A stretch of DNA of 64,000 nt from Kordia algicida OT-1 (GCF_000154725.1 NZ_DS544873.1:3385339-3449338), one strand, 5' to 3'; numbered from the stretch's first letter, positions 24,601-34,247 are shown. Made by a program: numbers and translations. Notes: generated from the letters alone by a model not told the origin.

Positions 24601-27354
24601 TTATTCTACCATTATCTTTTTAGTGATTGTTTCTGTATCTGTAGTGATGACAAAGAAGTACATTCCTTGCGTTAATACAGATTTACCATTCCAAGATATA
24701 TTGATCGAATTATTTTCTATACGATTTTGATCGAATGTTTTGATTAGCGTTCCATCAAAACGATATACACTTATGGTGAAATTTGTTTTGTCTTTTCCAG
24801 AAATTTCAATATTCATGTTACCGTCGTTTGGATTTGGAGAAATTTTTGCTTCAGTTTTTACATCACTTGCACTTGGTTCCTGTGGTTTTGTTGGTCCGTC
24901 GTGTGGTTTTGTAAAACAACTACTGCATTTTTTATTTGACCAAACGATGTCTTCTTTACACTTTACTCCAATTTTCCAGCTAAAACATCCTGAGACATTA
25001 ATATATGGTAATTGAAATTTACTTTCTGTAACCATCCATTGTTGCGGAGCATTACTTTGAGTAGATTTACAGCACTCTGGATCATCCCAAATAATTTCAA
25101 CGATATAACTATCTGCATTTGGAATGTCTTCCCAATTTAATGTTGAAGTTTTACAACTATATACCAAGCTTGTTGGTGCATCACAAATAGATTCTTTGAT
25201 TTCATCAATTAATGAACAATCGATAACTCCACATAATTCACAATTTCCAGCTACAGTTGCTTCTCCACAGTTTCTACAAATTGTTTGAGCGAAACACACT
25301 TCACCACAATCACTTTTTACTTTGTGGAATAGGAAATAGTAAAGTCCGTTTTGCGCACTACTGTATGAGTAGTTTACTGCTGTTGATTCGTCTACTAAAA
25401 TATAAGGTCCGCCCGTTTCATTTGGACTTGAAAAGAGTGTCCACTCGTGTTCAATGCTTGAGTTATTTGGATATGTATTTGGCACAAATGTCTGAATAGT
25501 GCCACTTTGTGGATCAATTCCTATATCAAATGCAGCCGTGAATTCTTCTGGTGCTCCTGGTCCATTTGGCCAAAAATCAAAAACTAAACAACAGTCGACT
25601 TCTGCAGCAATGGCACTATTTTCTTTTCTTAGTGTCTCTGCTTCTTTTTGATATTGCACTTGTCCGTAGCAAATTTCTCCACAATAACTCACAACTTTGT
25701 GTATAATTGTGTAGTATACTCCAAATTGACCATCTGTATACAATTCAAAATCATTACCTCCTGTAGTGGTTGTACTAAATACTGGAGTGTATGGTCCGCC
25801 AGTTTCATTAGGACTTGATAATATATACCATTCGTGAGTGGCTCCAATATCTTGATATCCTTCATAACTACCTACCCAAAAGTCGTAATCAAAGTCAACA
25901 CCGACACTAAAGTCTGCCGAGTCAAATTCATCACAGCAATCTGGAGTTAAAGGTATTCTCGTTTCTTGCCACGGGCAGTTATTAGTCCATACTCCATGTT
26001 TGATGTAATAGAATCTCGTTGGATCTAACTCTGTAAAGGTTACTGTAATATCTCCTTGAATTTCACTTACTGGCCCAATTGTGTCTGCATCTGTAGTAGA
26101 TCCTGGAACGCTCGTTTCATAGACTCTCCACCATTGATTTGGAGCTGTATCTTGTGCGATTACTGTAACATCAAACACACCGTCGTAACAATCATAATTG
26201 ATAATATCAAACGCAGATGACATTTGTCCTTCTTCATAAGTAAATCTTCTAGTTTCTGAGATCCATCCACAATTAGGATCTACAATTGCTAACTTTACTT
26301 CATATGTAACTCCTGCTTGGAACGTAACTGGATTATCTTCATCATCAACAAATATTTGAGTTATATTGACTGGATTAGGAAATCCTTGCGCCCAACCATC
26401 ATCATTCTGATTAGAAAGCCAGCTTACAGACCCATCTCCATTAACTCTCCAAATATCAATAAAGTAACTTCCTGTAGCGGTAGTACCTGTTCCATCTAAA
26501 ATTACATCTTCACAAAGATTGAATACAGTATCTTCTACTCCATTTTCATGTTCAAAATGGAAATCTACAGCAGAGTCATTTGAACTAAACGTTCCTTGTT
26601 GAATGAATACTCCAGAGTCAAAAATACCATCAGACACATCTGCAATAGCTAACGTAATTGTATATGTTTGACAAGCTTGCAAATTATTAGCAACTGCCTG
26701 TAATACAGTTGTATGCCCATCATACTGAATGGAATTCCCATTACAATTATCTATAAAGAAATTAGAATTAGTTCCTCCTCCAGGAGCATTACAATCATTA
26801 GATTGACCGTTATTGACTGTATTTATAGCCACGGGAGTATTGCCTCCAGGGATAGTAGCAATATTTTGGTTCCCATTGATCCCAGGTCCTGAAATAAAAA
26901 ATCCAAATACATCATTGAACTGTGAATTCACAAAACGATGATATTCTTCAGAGGCGAATACATAATTAAAACTTATGTTTGTTCCTTCTGGCACAATATC
27001 AAAGGTAATTATAGTGGCATCTTGAGTTGCACCATCATTTACCAAGGCATCCAATAAGGCACTTCCTCCTGCATTTGTATCAGTTGCTGCATTTCTCACA
27101 TCATTTGGTCCAACAGCATCTTGTATTGATCCTGTTGTGAGTAATACTCCTTGGGCGATTCCAAAACCTCCATTTGTAAATTGACCATAAGAACCATTTG
27201 CAGCGGTAACGTTTACGTTACTTATATCAACTCCGTTACCTCCAAGAGTCTGGATAAGTGCGTTATTATCTAAATTAGTATTTACATTTATTTGACCTAA
27301 AGCTACTAAAGGTAAAAAGGTAATAATTGCTAAAAAATAGTATATCTTTTTCAT
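24601..27354 (-). CDS. Large T9SS-secreted protein with choice-of-anchor L domain
   Basis: A 917-residue secreted protein: signal peptide (1-20), a choice-of-anchor L domain (about 25-240, with LIQTLGGNGVDISNVNVTAANGSYGQF and SFNYVFASEEYHRFVN), then Cys-rich beta regions. Two stretches of about 95 residues are internal repeats of each other, each with EWxLxSSPNETGGPY and a CGEICYGQ/CGEVCFAQ end. A fibronectin-like domain and a C-terminal type IX secretion domain (ISPNPNDGNMNIEISGKDK to TETITKKIMVE) follow. Such proteins are exported and attached to the outer surface in gliding or biofilm-forming Bacteroidota. It is downstream of a small secreted protein gene in the same operon and divergent from the ECF sigma factor. 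Confidence 0.93.
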   Translation of the reverse strand: MKKIYYFLAIITFLPLVALGQINVNTNLDNNALIQTLGGNGVDISNVNVTAANGSYGQFTNGGFGIAQGVLLTTGSIQDAVGPNDVRNAATDTNAGGSALLDALVNDGATQDATIITFDIVPEGTNISFNYVFASEEYHRFVNSQFNDVFGFFISGPGINGNQNIATIPGGNTPVAINTVNNGQSNDCNAPGGGTNSNFFIDNCNGNSIQYDGHTTVLQAVANNLQACQTYTITLAIADVSDGIFDSGVFIQQGTFSSNDSAVDFHFEHENGVEDTVFNLCEDVILDGTGTTATGSYFIDIWRVNGDGSVSWLSNQNDDGWAQGFPNPVNITQIFVDDEDNPVTFQAGVTYEVKLAIVDPNCGWISETRRFTYEEGQMSSAFDIINYDCYDGVFDVTVIAQDTAPNQWWRVYETSVPGSTTDADTIGPVSEIQGDITVTFTELDPTRFYYIKHGVWTNNCPWQETRIPLTPDCCDEFDSADFSVGVDFDYDFWVGSYEGYQDIGATHEWYILSSPNETGGPYTPVFSTTTTGGNDFELYTDGQFGVYYTIIHKVVSYCGEICYGQVQYQKEAETLRKENSAIAAEVDCCLVFDFWPNGPGAPEEFTAAFDIGIDPQSGTIQTFVPNTYPNNSSIEHEWTLFSSPNETGGPYILVDESTAVNYSYSSAQNGLYYFLFHKVKSDCGEVCFAQTICRNCGEATVAGNCELCGVIDCSLIDEIKESICDAPTSLVYSCKTSTLNWEDIPNADSYIVEIIWDDPECCKSTQSNAPQQWMVTESKFQLPYINVSGCFSWKIGVKCKEDIVWSNKKCSSCFTKPHDGPTKPQEPSASDVKTEAKISPNPNDGNMNIEISGKDKTNFTISVYRFDGTLIKTFDQNRIENNSINISWNGKSVLTQGMYFFVITTDTETITKKIMVE

Positions 27355-27356
27355 AA

Positions 27357-27749
27357 TTATTTTTGTTTAGTAAAATTATAGGTGTAGCGCATTCTTTTTG
27401 ATATTGAACTAAAATGTTCATTCACTTGTAGTAAGGTAAACTTTCTATCTATTAAAGATTTTTTGTCTAAAGTCATAATGATTTTTTTTGACGCAAAATC
27501 TCCTTTGAGTTGGTGAAAATCAAAAGAAAATATTGTGCAAAAATCATTCAAATCTTCTGAGGATTTGAATCCTAGGTCAGTAATATCAACAGTATATGTT
27601 GATTGAATTTCATTGATGTTTGTATCATTTAATACAAACACTAATTGCTTATCAATTGACATTCCTTTTTTGTCACTGCTATTTTGTGCAGTTAACATGG
27701 AAGAAGTCAATAGTAATAAACAAAACATACTTTGTATAACTTTTTTCAT
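27357..27749 (-). CDS. Small secreted hypothetical protein, first gene of the T9SS operon
   Basis: A 130-residue protein with signal peptide MKKVIQSMFCLLLLTSSMLTAQ and a mature domain of about 105 residues beginning NSSDKKGMSIDKQLVFVLND. It ends two bases before the start of the large T9SS protein gene, so both are likely cotranscribed. No family was recognised. It starts 18 bases after a conserved leader element, preceded by the predicted ECF promoter. It may be a companion or periplasmic chaperone of the large protein, but no motif proves that. Confidence 0.75.
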   Translation of the reverse strand: MKKVIQSMFCLLLLTSSMLTAQNSSDKKGMSIDKQLVFVLNDTNINEIQSTYTVDITDLGFKSSEDLNDFCTIFSFDFHQLKGDFASKKIIMTLDKKSLIDRKFTLLQVNEHFSSISKRMRYTYNFTKQK

Positions 27750-27766
27750 AATTAAAGTGTTTGATT

Positions 27767-27817
27767 TATTGGTTATTTCCTACTCTATTTGATTGTAGGC
27801 TTTTCGGATACCGCCTA
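27767..27817 (-). promoter_or_regulatory. Conserved 5' leader element of the T9SS operon
   Basis: On the minus strand TAGGC / GCCTA (27796-27817) form a hairpin around a 12-base loop containing ATCCGAAAA, then the conserved tract AGAGTAGGAAATAACCAAT (27770-27788). Relative to the subtilase leader, one pair changes from T-A to C-G and another from A-T to T-A, so pairing is kept. Confidence 0.55.
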
Positions 27818-27838
27818 TGTGATGAATCGATTCATTAT

Positions 27839-27867
27839 ATAGTTATATTGAATAACTTTCGTTACCC
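27839..27867 (-). promoter_or_regulatory. Predicted ECF sigma promoter of the T9SS operon
   Basis: GGGTAAC (27861-27867) and TAACTAT (27839-27845), 15 bases apart on the minus strand, reading away from the divergent sigma factor gene at 27919. Confidence 0.6.
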
Positions 27868-27918
27868 GATTTATTTCATTATTTTTAGAACTTGATTTTA
27901 TAATCAACCCTATTTTTT

Positions 27919-28476
27919 ATGTCAAATGATGCTCATTTTATTGAAGGACTTCGTTCTGGAGAAAAAACTGTATTGCAAGAAATATATAATCAGTTTTTCG
28001 CGAAGGTTAAAACGTTTGTTTTACGAAATAAAGGTGCTGTTACAGATGCCGAAGACGTTTTTCACAACGCGTTAATTCAAATTTATATAAGACTCAAAAA
28101 GAGAGAATTAGAAATAAAATCTTCTTTTGAAGCATACCTCTTTACGACCTGTAAAAATCTCTGGAGAAGAGAATTAAATAAAAAACGGGTAACAAAACAA
28201 GAGGTTGTTGAACTAGAAGATAAAGAAACAGAAAATGCATTTGCATTACTTGAACAAGAACAGTGGGAATTGTACATAGAAAAGTTTCAATTACTCTCTG
28301 AAAATTGTAGAAAGGTGTTAACGCTCTTGTTTAATGGAACTTCGTATGAAGAAATCGTGGAAACTTTTTCATATTCATCTAAAGTAGTAGCTAGACAACG
28401 AGTTTTTAAGTGCAAAGCTAAATTAACCAAGCTAATTCAAGGAGACGCTAAGTTTTCTAAAATAAAAAAATTATGA
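27919..28476 (+). CDS. ECF RNA polymerase sigma factor
   Basis: A 185-residue ECF sigma factor. Region 2 runs from LQEIYNQFFAKVKTFVLRNKGAVTDAEDVFHNALIQIYIRLKK to FEAYLFTTCKNLWRRELNKK. Region 4 is FQLLSENCRKVLTLLFNGTSYEEIVETFSYSSKVVARQRVFKCKAKLT, a helix-turn-helix. Its stop overlaps the start of the membrane TPR protein (28473), the usual sigma/anti-sigma pairing. The divergent operon and the distant subtilase share a GGGTAAC-N15-TAACTAT promoter, so these are its likely targets. Confidence 0.93.
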   Translation: MSNDAHFIEGLRSGEKTVLQEIYNQFFAKVKTFVLRNKGAVTDAEDVFHNALIQIYIRLKKRELEIKSSFEAYLFTTCKNLWRRELNKKRVTKQEVVELEDKETENAFALLEQEQWELYIEKFQLLSENCRKVLTLLFNGTSYEEIVETFSYSSKVVARQRVFKCKAKLTKLIQGDAKFSKIKKL

Positions 28477-29285
28477 GTTTTGATGATAAAACGTATGAGC
28501 AAATCGCTTCATATTTGAACAATCAGATGAATGAAGCTGAAAAATCTACCTTTGAAGCTTTACTTAAAAATGACACAGAACTTGCTTCATTTGTAGAAAC
28601 ATTTTCTTCATTAGAAAGTGTGTACAATGAAGATACATGGACTGTAAAAAGCAATGCAAGTGTTGCCGAGGTAAAAGCACTTGCCAACGAATTTCGTGCA
28701 GATGATGTATTAGCATTGTCAAAGAAAATTCGTGATATCCAACAAACAGAAAATAACACCACTTCTTCTGGAAACAGAAAGTCATATTTCTACTATATTT
28801 CTTCTGCGGTGGCTATTGCGGCTGTTATGACCATGTTTTACTTTACATTCATGCAGTCAATTACTGCAACAGATGCTTTTGAGCAATACCATGATTGGAG
28901 TACATTGTCATCTTTTCAAACCAAAAGTGATACACTTAACAATTTGGTAAATGCGGAAAATTTATTCCAACAAGAAAAATATCAAGAAGCCTTAACAATC
29001 TTTGAGCAATCTGCCAAAAAAGATGCTATTTACGATCCGAAAAAGCATTTGTATATTGGTATTTCTTACCTAGAACTTGGCAACTATCACGAGGCACTTC
29101 AAACTTTTGACGCTTTACTAAATAGTGACGCACTCGACAATCACAAAGCATATTGGTACACTGCGCTTACGTATTTAAAGCAAAATGATGCTAAAAATGC
29201 AAAAAAAATACTTAAAACCTTAGTTCAAAATCCAGACAACTACAATTACGAAAAAGCAACAGAATTGCTAAAAAAATTAAAATAA
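28473..29285 (+). CDS. Membrane anti-sigma-like protein with TPR domain
   Basis: A 270-residue protein. The N-terminal cytosolic part (about 1-95, DDKTYEQIASYLNNQMNEAEKSTFEALLKNDTELASFVETF) resembles the start of Bacteroidota anti-sigma factors. One transmembrane helix lies at about 105-127 (SYFYYISSAVAIAAVMTMFYFTF), and three or four TPR repeats (about 165-268, ENLFQQEKYQEALTIFEQSAKK and LYIGISYLELGNYHEALQTFDALL) face the periplasm. It overlaps the sigma gene by four bases and is probably its membrane-bound regulator, releasing sigma on an envelope signal sensed by the TPR domain. Confidence 0.85.
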   Translation: MSFDDKTYEQIASYLNNQMNEAEKSTFEALLKNDTELASFVETFSSLESVYNEDTWTVKSNASVAEVKALANEFRADDVLALSKKIRDIQQTENNTTSSGNRKSYFYYISSAVAIAAVMTMFYFTFMQSITATDAFEQYHDWSTLSSFQTKSDTLNNLVNAENLFQQEKYQEALTIFEQSAKKDAIYDPKKHLYIGISYLELGNYHEALQTFDALLNSDALDNHKAYWYTALTYLKQNDAKNAKKILKTLVQNPDNYNYEKATELLKKLK

Positions 29286-29425
29286 CACAAAAATCTTCCT
29301 GTATTTTATAAATTTCGATAACTTATTTCACTTTTTATAAGTTATTACTGCTTCGTATGCTTGTAAGAATATAAAAAAAGCCTTTAATTTGAGGTAGACC
29401 AAAACTTGAATCATTTGAAAAAATT

Positions 29426-30643
29426 ATGAATAAGGAGCTATTAGAAAAAAAGTTAAAAGAAATTGACCAAATCATCAAAGAGAAATACAAAGAAGAAACT
29501 CAAATAGGAGTGTTAGCAGGACTTTCTGGCATCGCTTTATTTGAGTTTTACTATTCTAAATATCTTGATATTGATGACCACGCCGATGTTGGTGTGGAAA
29601 TGCTTACAGATTGTATCGATAAAATAAACGAAGGGTACAGTTATCCTACATTCTGTACAGGTATTGCAGGAGCTGGATGGGTTTTAGACCATCTAGAACA
29701 AGAAGAATTTATGGATGCTGATAATGACGATTTATTACCCGAATTAGATCAGTATATACATACATTTATGGTAACCGACATGAAAAATGGAAACTACGAT
29801 TTTCTTCACGGAGCCATTGGATACGCTTTTTACTTTTTAAACCGGTATAGAAATACAAAATCTGACGAATTAAAAGAAAAATATATCACCATTCTTAAAG
29901 AATTTATGGACTTATTAAAAGATTTGTCTGAAGATGATGGTGACGGAAAAATAAAGTGGGAATCTGAGTTGAGCATTGAAACCAAAGAAAGAGGTTACAA
30001 CCTTAGTCTTTCACACGGAATGTCAAGTATTGTTGGTATTTTAACCAAACTTCACGTGTATGACGATTTCAAAACACAAGCAGAACCTATGCTTAAAGGT
30101 GCCATTAAGTACATTTTAAGTCATAAAACCACAGAAGAAAACCCTTTCTCTATTTTTCCAAGTTGGATAACTGAAAATAAAGAAGATGAAAACGGACAAA
30201 GTCGCTTGGCTTGGTGTTATGGTGATCTTGGTGTTGCCATGCGTTTTTGGTTTGCTTCCAAAACACTGAATGATGCTGCATTAGGCGAAACTGCTTTAGA
30301 AGTATTAAAACATTCTGCCGCAAGGACTAAAGTAGATGACAGTCTCGTGCGCGATGCTGGAGTTTGTCACGGTTCGTACGGAAATGCGCAAATGTTCTAC
30401 AGAATGTACAAAGAAACAGGAGATCAAGTATTTAAAGATGCATTTGAATTCTGGATTCAAGACGGAATTGATAGAGGTAACTTTGAAGATGGATATGCTG
30501 GCTACAAACAGTGGAAAGGTATGGACAAAAGCTGGGAACCTGAAGTATCACTTTTAGAAGGTGTAGCAGGAATTGGACTAAGTATTCTCGATTACCTAGC
30601 AGATTACGATACCAAATGGGATGAATGTTTAATGATAAGCTAA
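29426..30643 (+). CDS. lanC: LanC-like lanthionine cyclase
   Basis: A 405-residue cyclase with the alpha-toroid repeats of LanC. The zinc ligands are Cys264 in LAWCYGDLG and Cys314-His315 in DAGVCHGSYG. His197 in YNLSLSHGMSS and the C-terminal SLLEGVAGIGLSIL also match the family. It adds cysteine thiols to dehydrated serine or threonine to form (methyl)lanthionine. It is the first of the three biosynthetic genes here and precedes the two-part dehydratase. It sits between the ECF sigma genes and the lanthipeptide precursor genes. Confidence 0.95.
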   Translation: MNKELLEKKLKEIDQIIKEKYKEETQIGVLAGLSGIALFEFYYSKYLDIDDHADVGVEMLTDCIDKINEGYSYPTFCTGIAGAGWVLDHLEQEEFMDADNDDLLPELDQYIHTFMVTDMKNGNYDFLHGAIGYAFYFLNRYRNTKSDELKEKYITILKEFMDLLKDLSEDDGDGKIKWESELSIETKERGYNLSLSHGMSSIVGILTKLHVYDDFKTQAEPMLKGAIKYILSHKTTEENPFSIFPSWITENKEDENGQSRLAWCYGDLGVAMRFWFASKTLNDAALGETALEVLKHSAARTKVDDSLVRDAGVCHGSYGNAQMFYRMYKETGDQVFKDAFEFWIQDGIDRGNFEDGYAGYKQWKGMDKSWEPEVSLLEGVAGIGLSILDYLADYDTKWDECLMIS

Positions 30644-30648
30644 AACAG

Positions 30649-32904
30649 ATGAGTAAAAATCCATACAAGAATTTTTCAAAATACATATTACGAACACCAC
30701 TTTTCTCATTCACATCTTATCAAGAATTAACTTCCAAAAAAGAAATCTCTGATGAAGATTTCAAAACAGTTTGCGAAAATCCTGTTGTGAGAGAAGCACT
30801 ATTTTTAGCATCACCTTCCCTATTTGAAGAAATGAATCGTTGGCTCGCTGGCGAAATGGACGATGCTAAAAAAGAAGAAAAACTACGTTACTCTATCTTA
30901 AAATATATCTCTAGAATGTCTTCCAGATGTACACCCTTTGGACTCTTTGCAGGATGTTCTGTAGGTGAATTTGGAGAAGAAACAGATATCAAACTCAAAG
31001 GTTCTGCTCAAAACAAGCGTCACACACGTTTGGATATGAACTATTTGGTAGCGCTTTCGCAAGATTTGGTAACTAATAAAAAAATTAGAGAACAACTCTT
31101 ATTCTATCCAAACTCAAGTATATACAAAGCCGGACCGCAATTACGATATATTGAATACAAATACTTTAACAGTAGACGTCATCACCATATTGTAGCGGTT
31201 GATGATACTGAATATTTGGCCGTTGTTTTAGAAAAAGCTTCCAATGGAGCTTCCTTATCAGAATTGGCAAAACTTTTGGTGGATGATGAAATTACCATAG
31301 AAGAAGCTACCGAATTCATAGAAGAATTAGTGTCAAGTCAGTTGCTTATCAGCGAACTAGAACCTTCAGTTTCTGGTCCTGAATTCTTAGAACAAATCTG
31401 CAACGTGTTAGAACGCTTAGAAGGTGTTGAAGGAATTCTGGCAGCACTCAAAGAAGCAGACAACAAAATCAATAAGATTGACGAATCTATCGGAAACAAC
31501 CCAAAAGTATACCTAGAACTCAGTGAATTTTTACAGCAACTAGAAACCGATTTCGAACTGAAATTCATGTTTCAAACCGATATGGTATTACAAAATACCA
31601 AAAACACACTTAGCTCAACAGTGGTAGACGACATCAAAAAAGGGTATGCATTGCTCAACAGAATCTCATTTCCGCAAAGTACCACAACCTTAACGAAATT
31701 TAGAGATGCGTTTCACGAACGTTTCGAAGAACGTGAAGTACCACTTTCGACAGCATTAGATGTTGAAATCGGAATTGGTTACAAGCAAGATCAAGGTGCA
31801 GGAGACGTAAATCCGTTGGTAGATAATATTGTCATTCCTGGCAGACAATCCAAACATCAAATGATGGAAGTGCGTTGGTCGCCTATCAATTCATTCTTTC
31901 AAGACAAGCTTATTGAAGCATTTAAAAATGATGATTACATCATTACGATCAATGAAGACGACTTTAAAGACTACGATCTCAACTGGAACGATCTTCCAGA
32001 TACCATGTCATGTATGATTGAAATCTTAGAAGATAAAAACGGCGAACACAAAATCAAATTTAGCGGTGGTGGCGGATCGAGTGCTGCCAACTTATTAGGA
32101 CGTTTTTGTCATGGAGATGAAGAACTATTCGCGTACACGCAAGAAATGGTAGACATGGAAGCGGAAATGAACAGCGAAAAAATATTAGCAGAAATTGTGC
32201 ATCTTCCAGAATCGAGAGTAGGAAACATTCTCATGCGTCCAGATTTACGTAAATACGAAATTCCATACTTAGCAAAATCGATCAAACCGGAAGAAGATCA
32301 ATTACCAATTGACGATTTAATGGTTTCTGTAAAAAATCACAGCAAAGTATTGTTGCGTTCTAAAAAGCACAACAAAGAAGTTGTACCACACTTAACCAAT
32401 GCGCACAACTATTCACACAATTCCTTGCCAATTTATCATTTCTTAGCAGACATGCAAACGCAAGGAATACGAAGTGGCGTTGGTTTCGGATTAGGTCCTT
32501 TTGCAAATGACTATCCATTTTTACCTCGTGTAGAATTTAACAACTTAATCTTACACGATGCTACGTGGAACTTAAAGAAAAGTCACATTGAGCCATTATT
32601 AAAAGTTAAAAAAGACAATGATAAACTTACGGAAGCTATACAAACATTGCGCGATAGTCTAAAAATTCCGCAATACGTAATGCTTGCCGATGGAGATAAT
32701 GAATTGCTTGTCAACTTTGAAAACCTTACTTCTGTACGTATGTTACTAAACACCGTAAGTAAGCGAGGTTCTTTCAAACTTACCGAGTTCTTATTTAGCG
32801 AACGCGGTGTTGTAAAAGAGGGAGATGAATATTACACAAACCAAGTAGTAATTTCATTTTATAACGAACAAAAATTAACTCAAAGCAAGCAAAGCAATGA
32901 ATAA
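30649..32904 (+). CDS. lanB: Lantibiotic dehydratase, glutamylation (N-terminal) part
   Basis: A 751-residue protein beginning MSKNPYKNFSKYILRTPLFSF. It carries the lantibiotic dehydratase N-terminal fold, with YILRTPLFSF, YISRMSSRCTPFGLFAGCSVG and a late PFLPRVEFNN. This part uses glutamyl-tRNA to glutamylate Ser/Thr of the precursor. The C-terminal elimination domain is absent and is encoded by the next gene, so this is a split LanB. The ATG at 30649, six bases past the LanC stop, is preferred over one overlapping lanC at 30625. It overlaps the next gene by eight bases. Confidence 0.93.
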   Translation: MSKNPYKNFSKYILRTPLFSFTSYQELTSKKEISDEDFKTVCENPVVREALFLASPSLFEEMNRWLAGEMDDAKKEEKLRYSILKYISRMSSRCTPFGLFAGCSVGEFGEETDIKLKGSAQNKRHTRLDMNYLVALSQDLVTNKKIREQLLFYPNSSIYKAGPQLRYIEYKYFNSRRHHHIVAVDDTEYLAVVLEKASNGASLSELAKLLVDDEITIEEATEFIEELVSSQLLISELEPSVSGPEFLEQICNVLERLEGVEGILAALKEADNKINKIDESIGNNPKVYLELSEFLQQLETDFELKFMFQTDMVLQNTKNTLSSTVVDDIKKGYALLNRISFPQSTTTLTKFRDAFHERFEEREVPLSTALDVEIGIGYKQDQGAGDVNPLVDNIVIPGRQSKHQMMEVRWSPINSFFQDKLIEAFKNDDYIITINEDDFKDYDLNWNDLPDTMSCMIEILEDKNGEHKIKFSGGGGSSAANLLGRFCHGDEELFAYTQEMVDMEAEMNSEKILAEIVHLPESRVGNILMRPDLRKYEIPYLAKSIKPEEDQLPIDDLMVSVKNHSKVLLRSKKHNKEVVPHLTNAHNYSHNSLPIYHFLADMQTQGIRSGVGFGLGPFANDYPFLPRVEFNNLILHDATWNLKKSHIEPLLKVKKDNDKLTEAIQTLRDSLKIPQYVMLADGDNELLVNFENLTSVRMLLNTVSKRGSFKLTEFLFSERGVVKEGDEYYTNQVVISFYNEQKLTQSKQSNE

Positions 32905-33811
32905 CGAAATACAAAGAAATTTTATCTTAGGAGACAGTTGGCTGTATTATAAAATATATACAGGACCAAAAACCTGTGATGCTGTGCTAACGGAAATCAT
33001 CAAACCTATTGCCGAACAGTTAATAGCACACGGAATAATTGACAAATGGTTTTTTATCCGATATGCCGATCCAAAACATCATGTTCGTGTACGTTTTCAC
33101 TATACCAAACCTGAAAATGTTGGATTTATTATCAACGGATTGTATCCGAAGTTTAAAGAATTTATCGATCAAGATTTAATCTATAAAATCCAAATTGATA
33201 CGTATCAACGCGAAATAGAACGTTACGGATCCAATACGATGGAATTGGCAGAAGCGATGTTTTACCATGATAGTAAAATGATTGTTGATTTTATTGACAT
33301 GATTGAAGGCGATGAAGGCGAAGAACTACGTTGGTTGTTCTCTATCCGTGCAATGGATTCTCATTTAACAAGTTACGGCTACAACGACGATGAAAAGCTA
33401 GAACTTTTAGATCGTTTAAAAACTGGATTCGGAAATGAATTCGGGATGTCGCGTCCGCTAAAAAAGCAATTGGACGACAAATTTAGAGCCGAGCGTAAAA
33501 AAATTGAAGAATTCATGGTATTTACGGCGGAAGAAAATCCAGATTACGAACCAATTTTAGATGTTTTAGCACAAAAAGAAGAAGGCATCAAGGATATTGC
33601 GGCAGCAATCATTAAACACAAAGAAGATGAAACATTGATGATGCCAATTAACGACTTAATGGGAAGTTATTTGCACATGTTAATGAATCGTTTGTTCAAA
33701 TCAAAAAACCGTATTCATGAAATGGTATGTTACGATTTCTTATATCGTTACTACAAATCGATGATTGCGCGTAAAAAGCACATGAATAAAAATAAAAACA
33801 AGAAGAAGTAA
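32897..33811 (+). CDS. Thiopeptide-type/LanB C-terminal elimination protein
   Basis: A 304-residue protein of the small LanB/thiopeptide-type bacteriocin family. The N-terminus reads NFILGDSWLYYKIYTGPKTCDAVLTEIIKPIAEQL, followed by KWFFIRYADPKHHVRVRFHY, which holds the basic residues expected to bind the glutamate leaving group. The C-terminal half is helical and ends in a Lys-rich tail. It completes the two-part dehydratase by removing glutamate to leave dehydro-amino acids. It overlaps the glutamylation gene by eight bases, and an intergenic repeat region separates it from the first precursor gene. Confidence 0.92.
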   Translation: MNNEIQRNFILGDSWLYYKIYTGPKTCDAVLTEIIKPIAEQLIAHGIIDKWFFIRYADPKHHVRVRFHYTKPENVGFIINGLYPKFKEFIDQDLIYKIQIDTYQREIERYGSNTMELAEAMFYHDSKMIVDFIDMIEGDEGEELRWLFSIRAMDSHLTSYGYNDDEKLELLDRLKTGFGNEFGMSRPLKKQLDDKFRAERKKIEEFMVFTAEENPDYEPILDVLAQKEEGIKDIAAAIIKHKEDETLMMPINDLMGSYLHMLMNRLFKSKNRIHEMVCYDFLYRYYKSMIARKKHMNKNKNKKK

Positions 33812-33819
33812 TATTCTCG

Positions 33820-33970
33820 ACTCGCTGTGCATTTGGATAAAATTCGTCAATTCGAGTGAATTTTACGATTGAAAATAAGTAAAATTAGTATCGAGAATAG
33901 AATTTTTGATATGAAACAAGTTCTCGATACGATTTTCCGTTCCTCAAAATCACTCGAACGGACGTTTATT
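33820..33970. repeat. Dispersed intergenic inverted-repeat element
   Basis: GTATCGAGAA (33888-33897) is the exact inverse of TTCTCGATAC (33921-33930), which is followed by ACTCGAACGGACG (33952-33964). The last two strings recur at 2180-2217, so this is a repeat family rather than part of the lanthipeptide locus. Confidence 0.6.
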
Positions 33971-34088
33971 AAATGTTTGAGTTCTAAATGCACAATAAAT
34001 TATTCTTAACATATAATTATAAGAAAAGTAACAATAATGTATTCTTAATTTACGTTAAAATTGTGTATTAATTAAAATTTTAAAAATT

Positions 34089-34226
34089 ATGAAAAAACAA
34101 AATTCAAAACTTCATTTAGCTAAAAAAGTAATTTCTACTTTAAAAACAAATGCTATTAAAGGAGGAACTAATACTCTTCCTACATACAAAACTGATCCTG
34201 CTGTAGAATCAACAGATAACTGTTAA
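34089..34226 (+). CDS. lanA: Lanthipeptide precursor A1 (LanA), 45 residues
   Basis: A leader of 26 residues ending NAIKGG and a 19-residue core TNTLPTYKTDPAVESTDNC, which has five Thr/Ser and one C-terminal Cys. The leader has K-L-x-L-A-K-K-x-I-S-x-L, the pattern of Bacteroidota class I lanthipeptides. With a single Cys at the end, at most one lanthionine ring can form, leaving several dehydro residues. It lies after the two LanB parts and before the regulator, and is followed by a strong terminator. The double glycine fits cleavage by the C39 transporter at 38312-40519. Confidence 0.88.
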   Translation: MKKQNSKLHLAKKVISTLKTNAIKGGTNTLPTYKTDPAVESTDNC

Positions 34227-34247
34227 TAATAATAACATAAATCTACG

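Noticed and set aside
28187-28193. GGGTAAC inside the ECF sigma gene
   Set aside because: It is in coding sequence (codons for Arg-Val-Thr) and is not followed by TAACTAT at 15 bases, unlike the two promoters.
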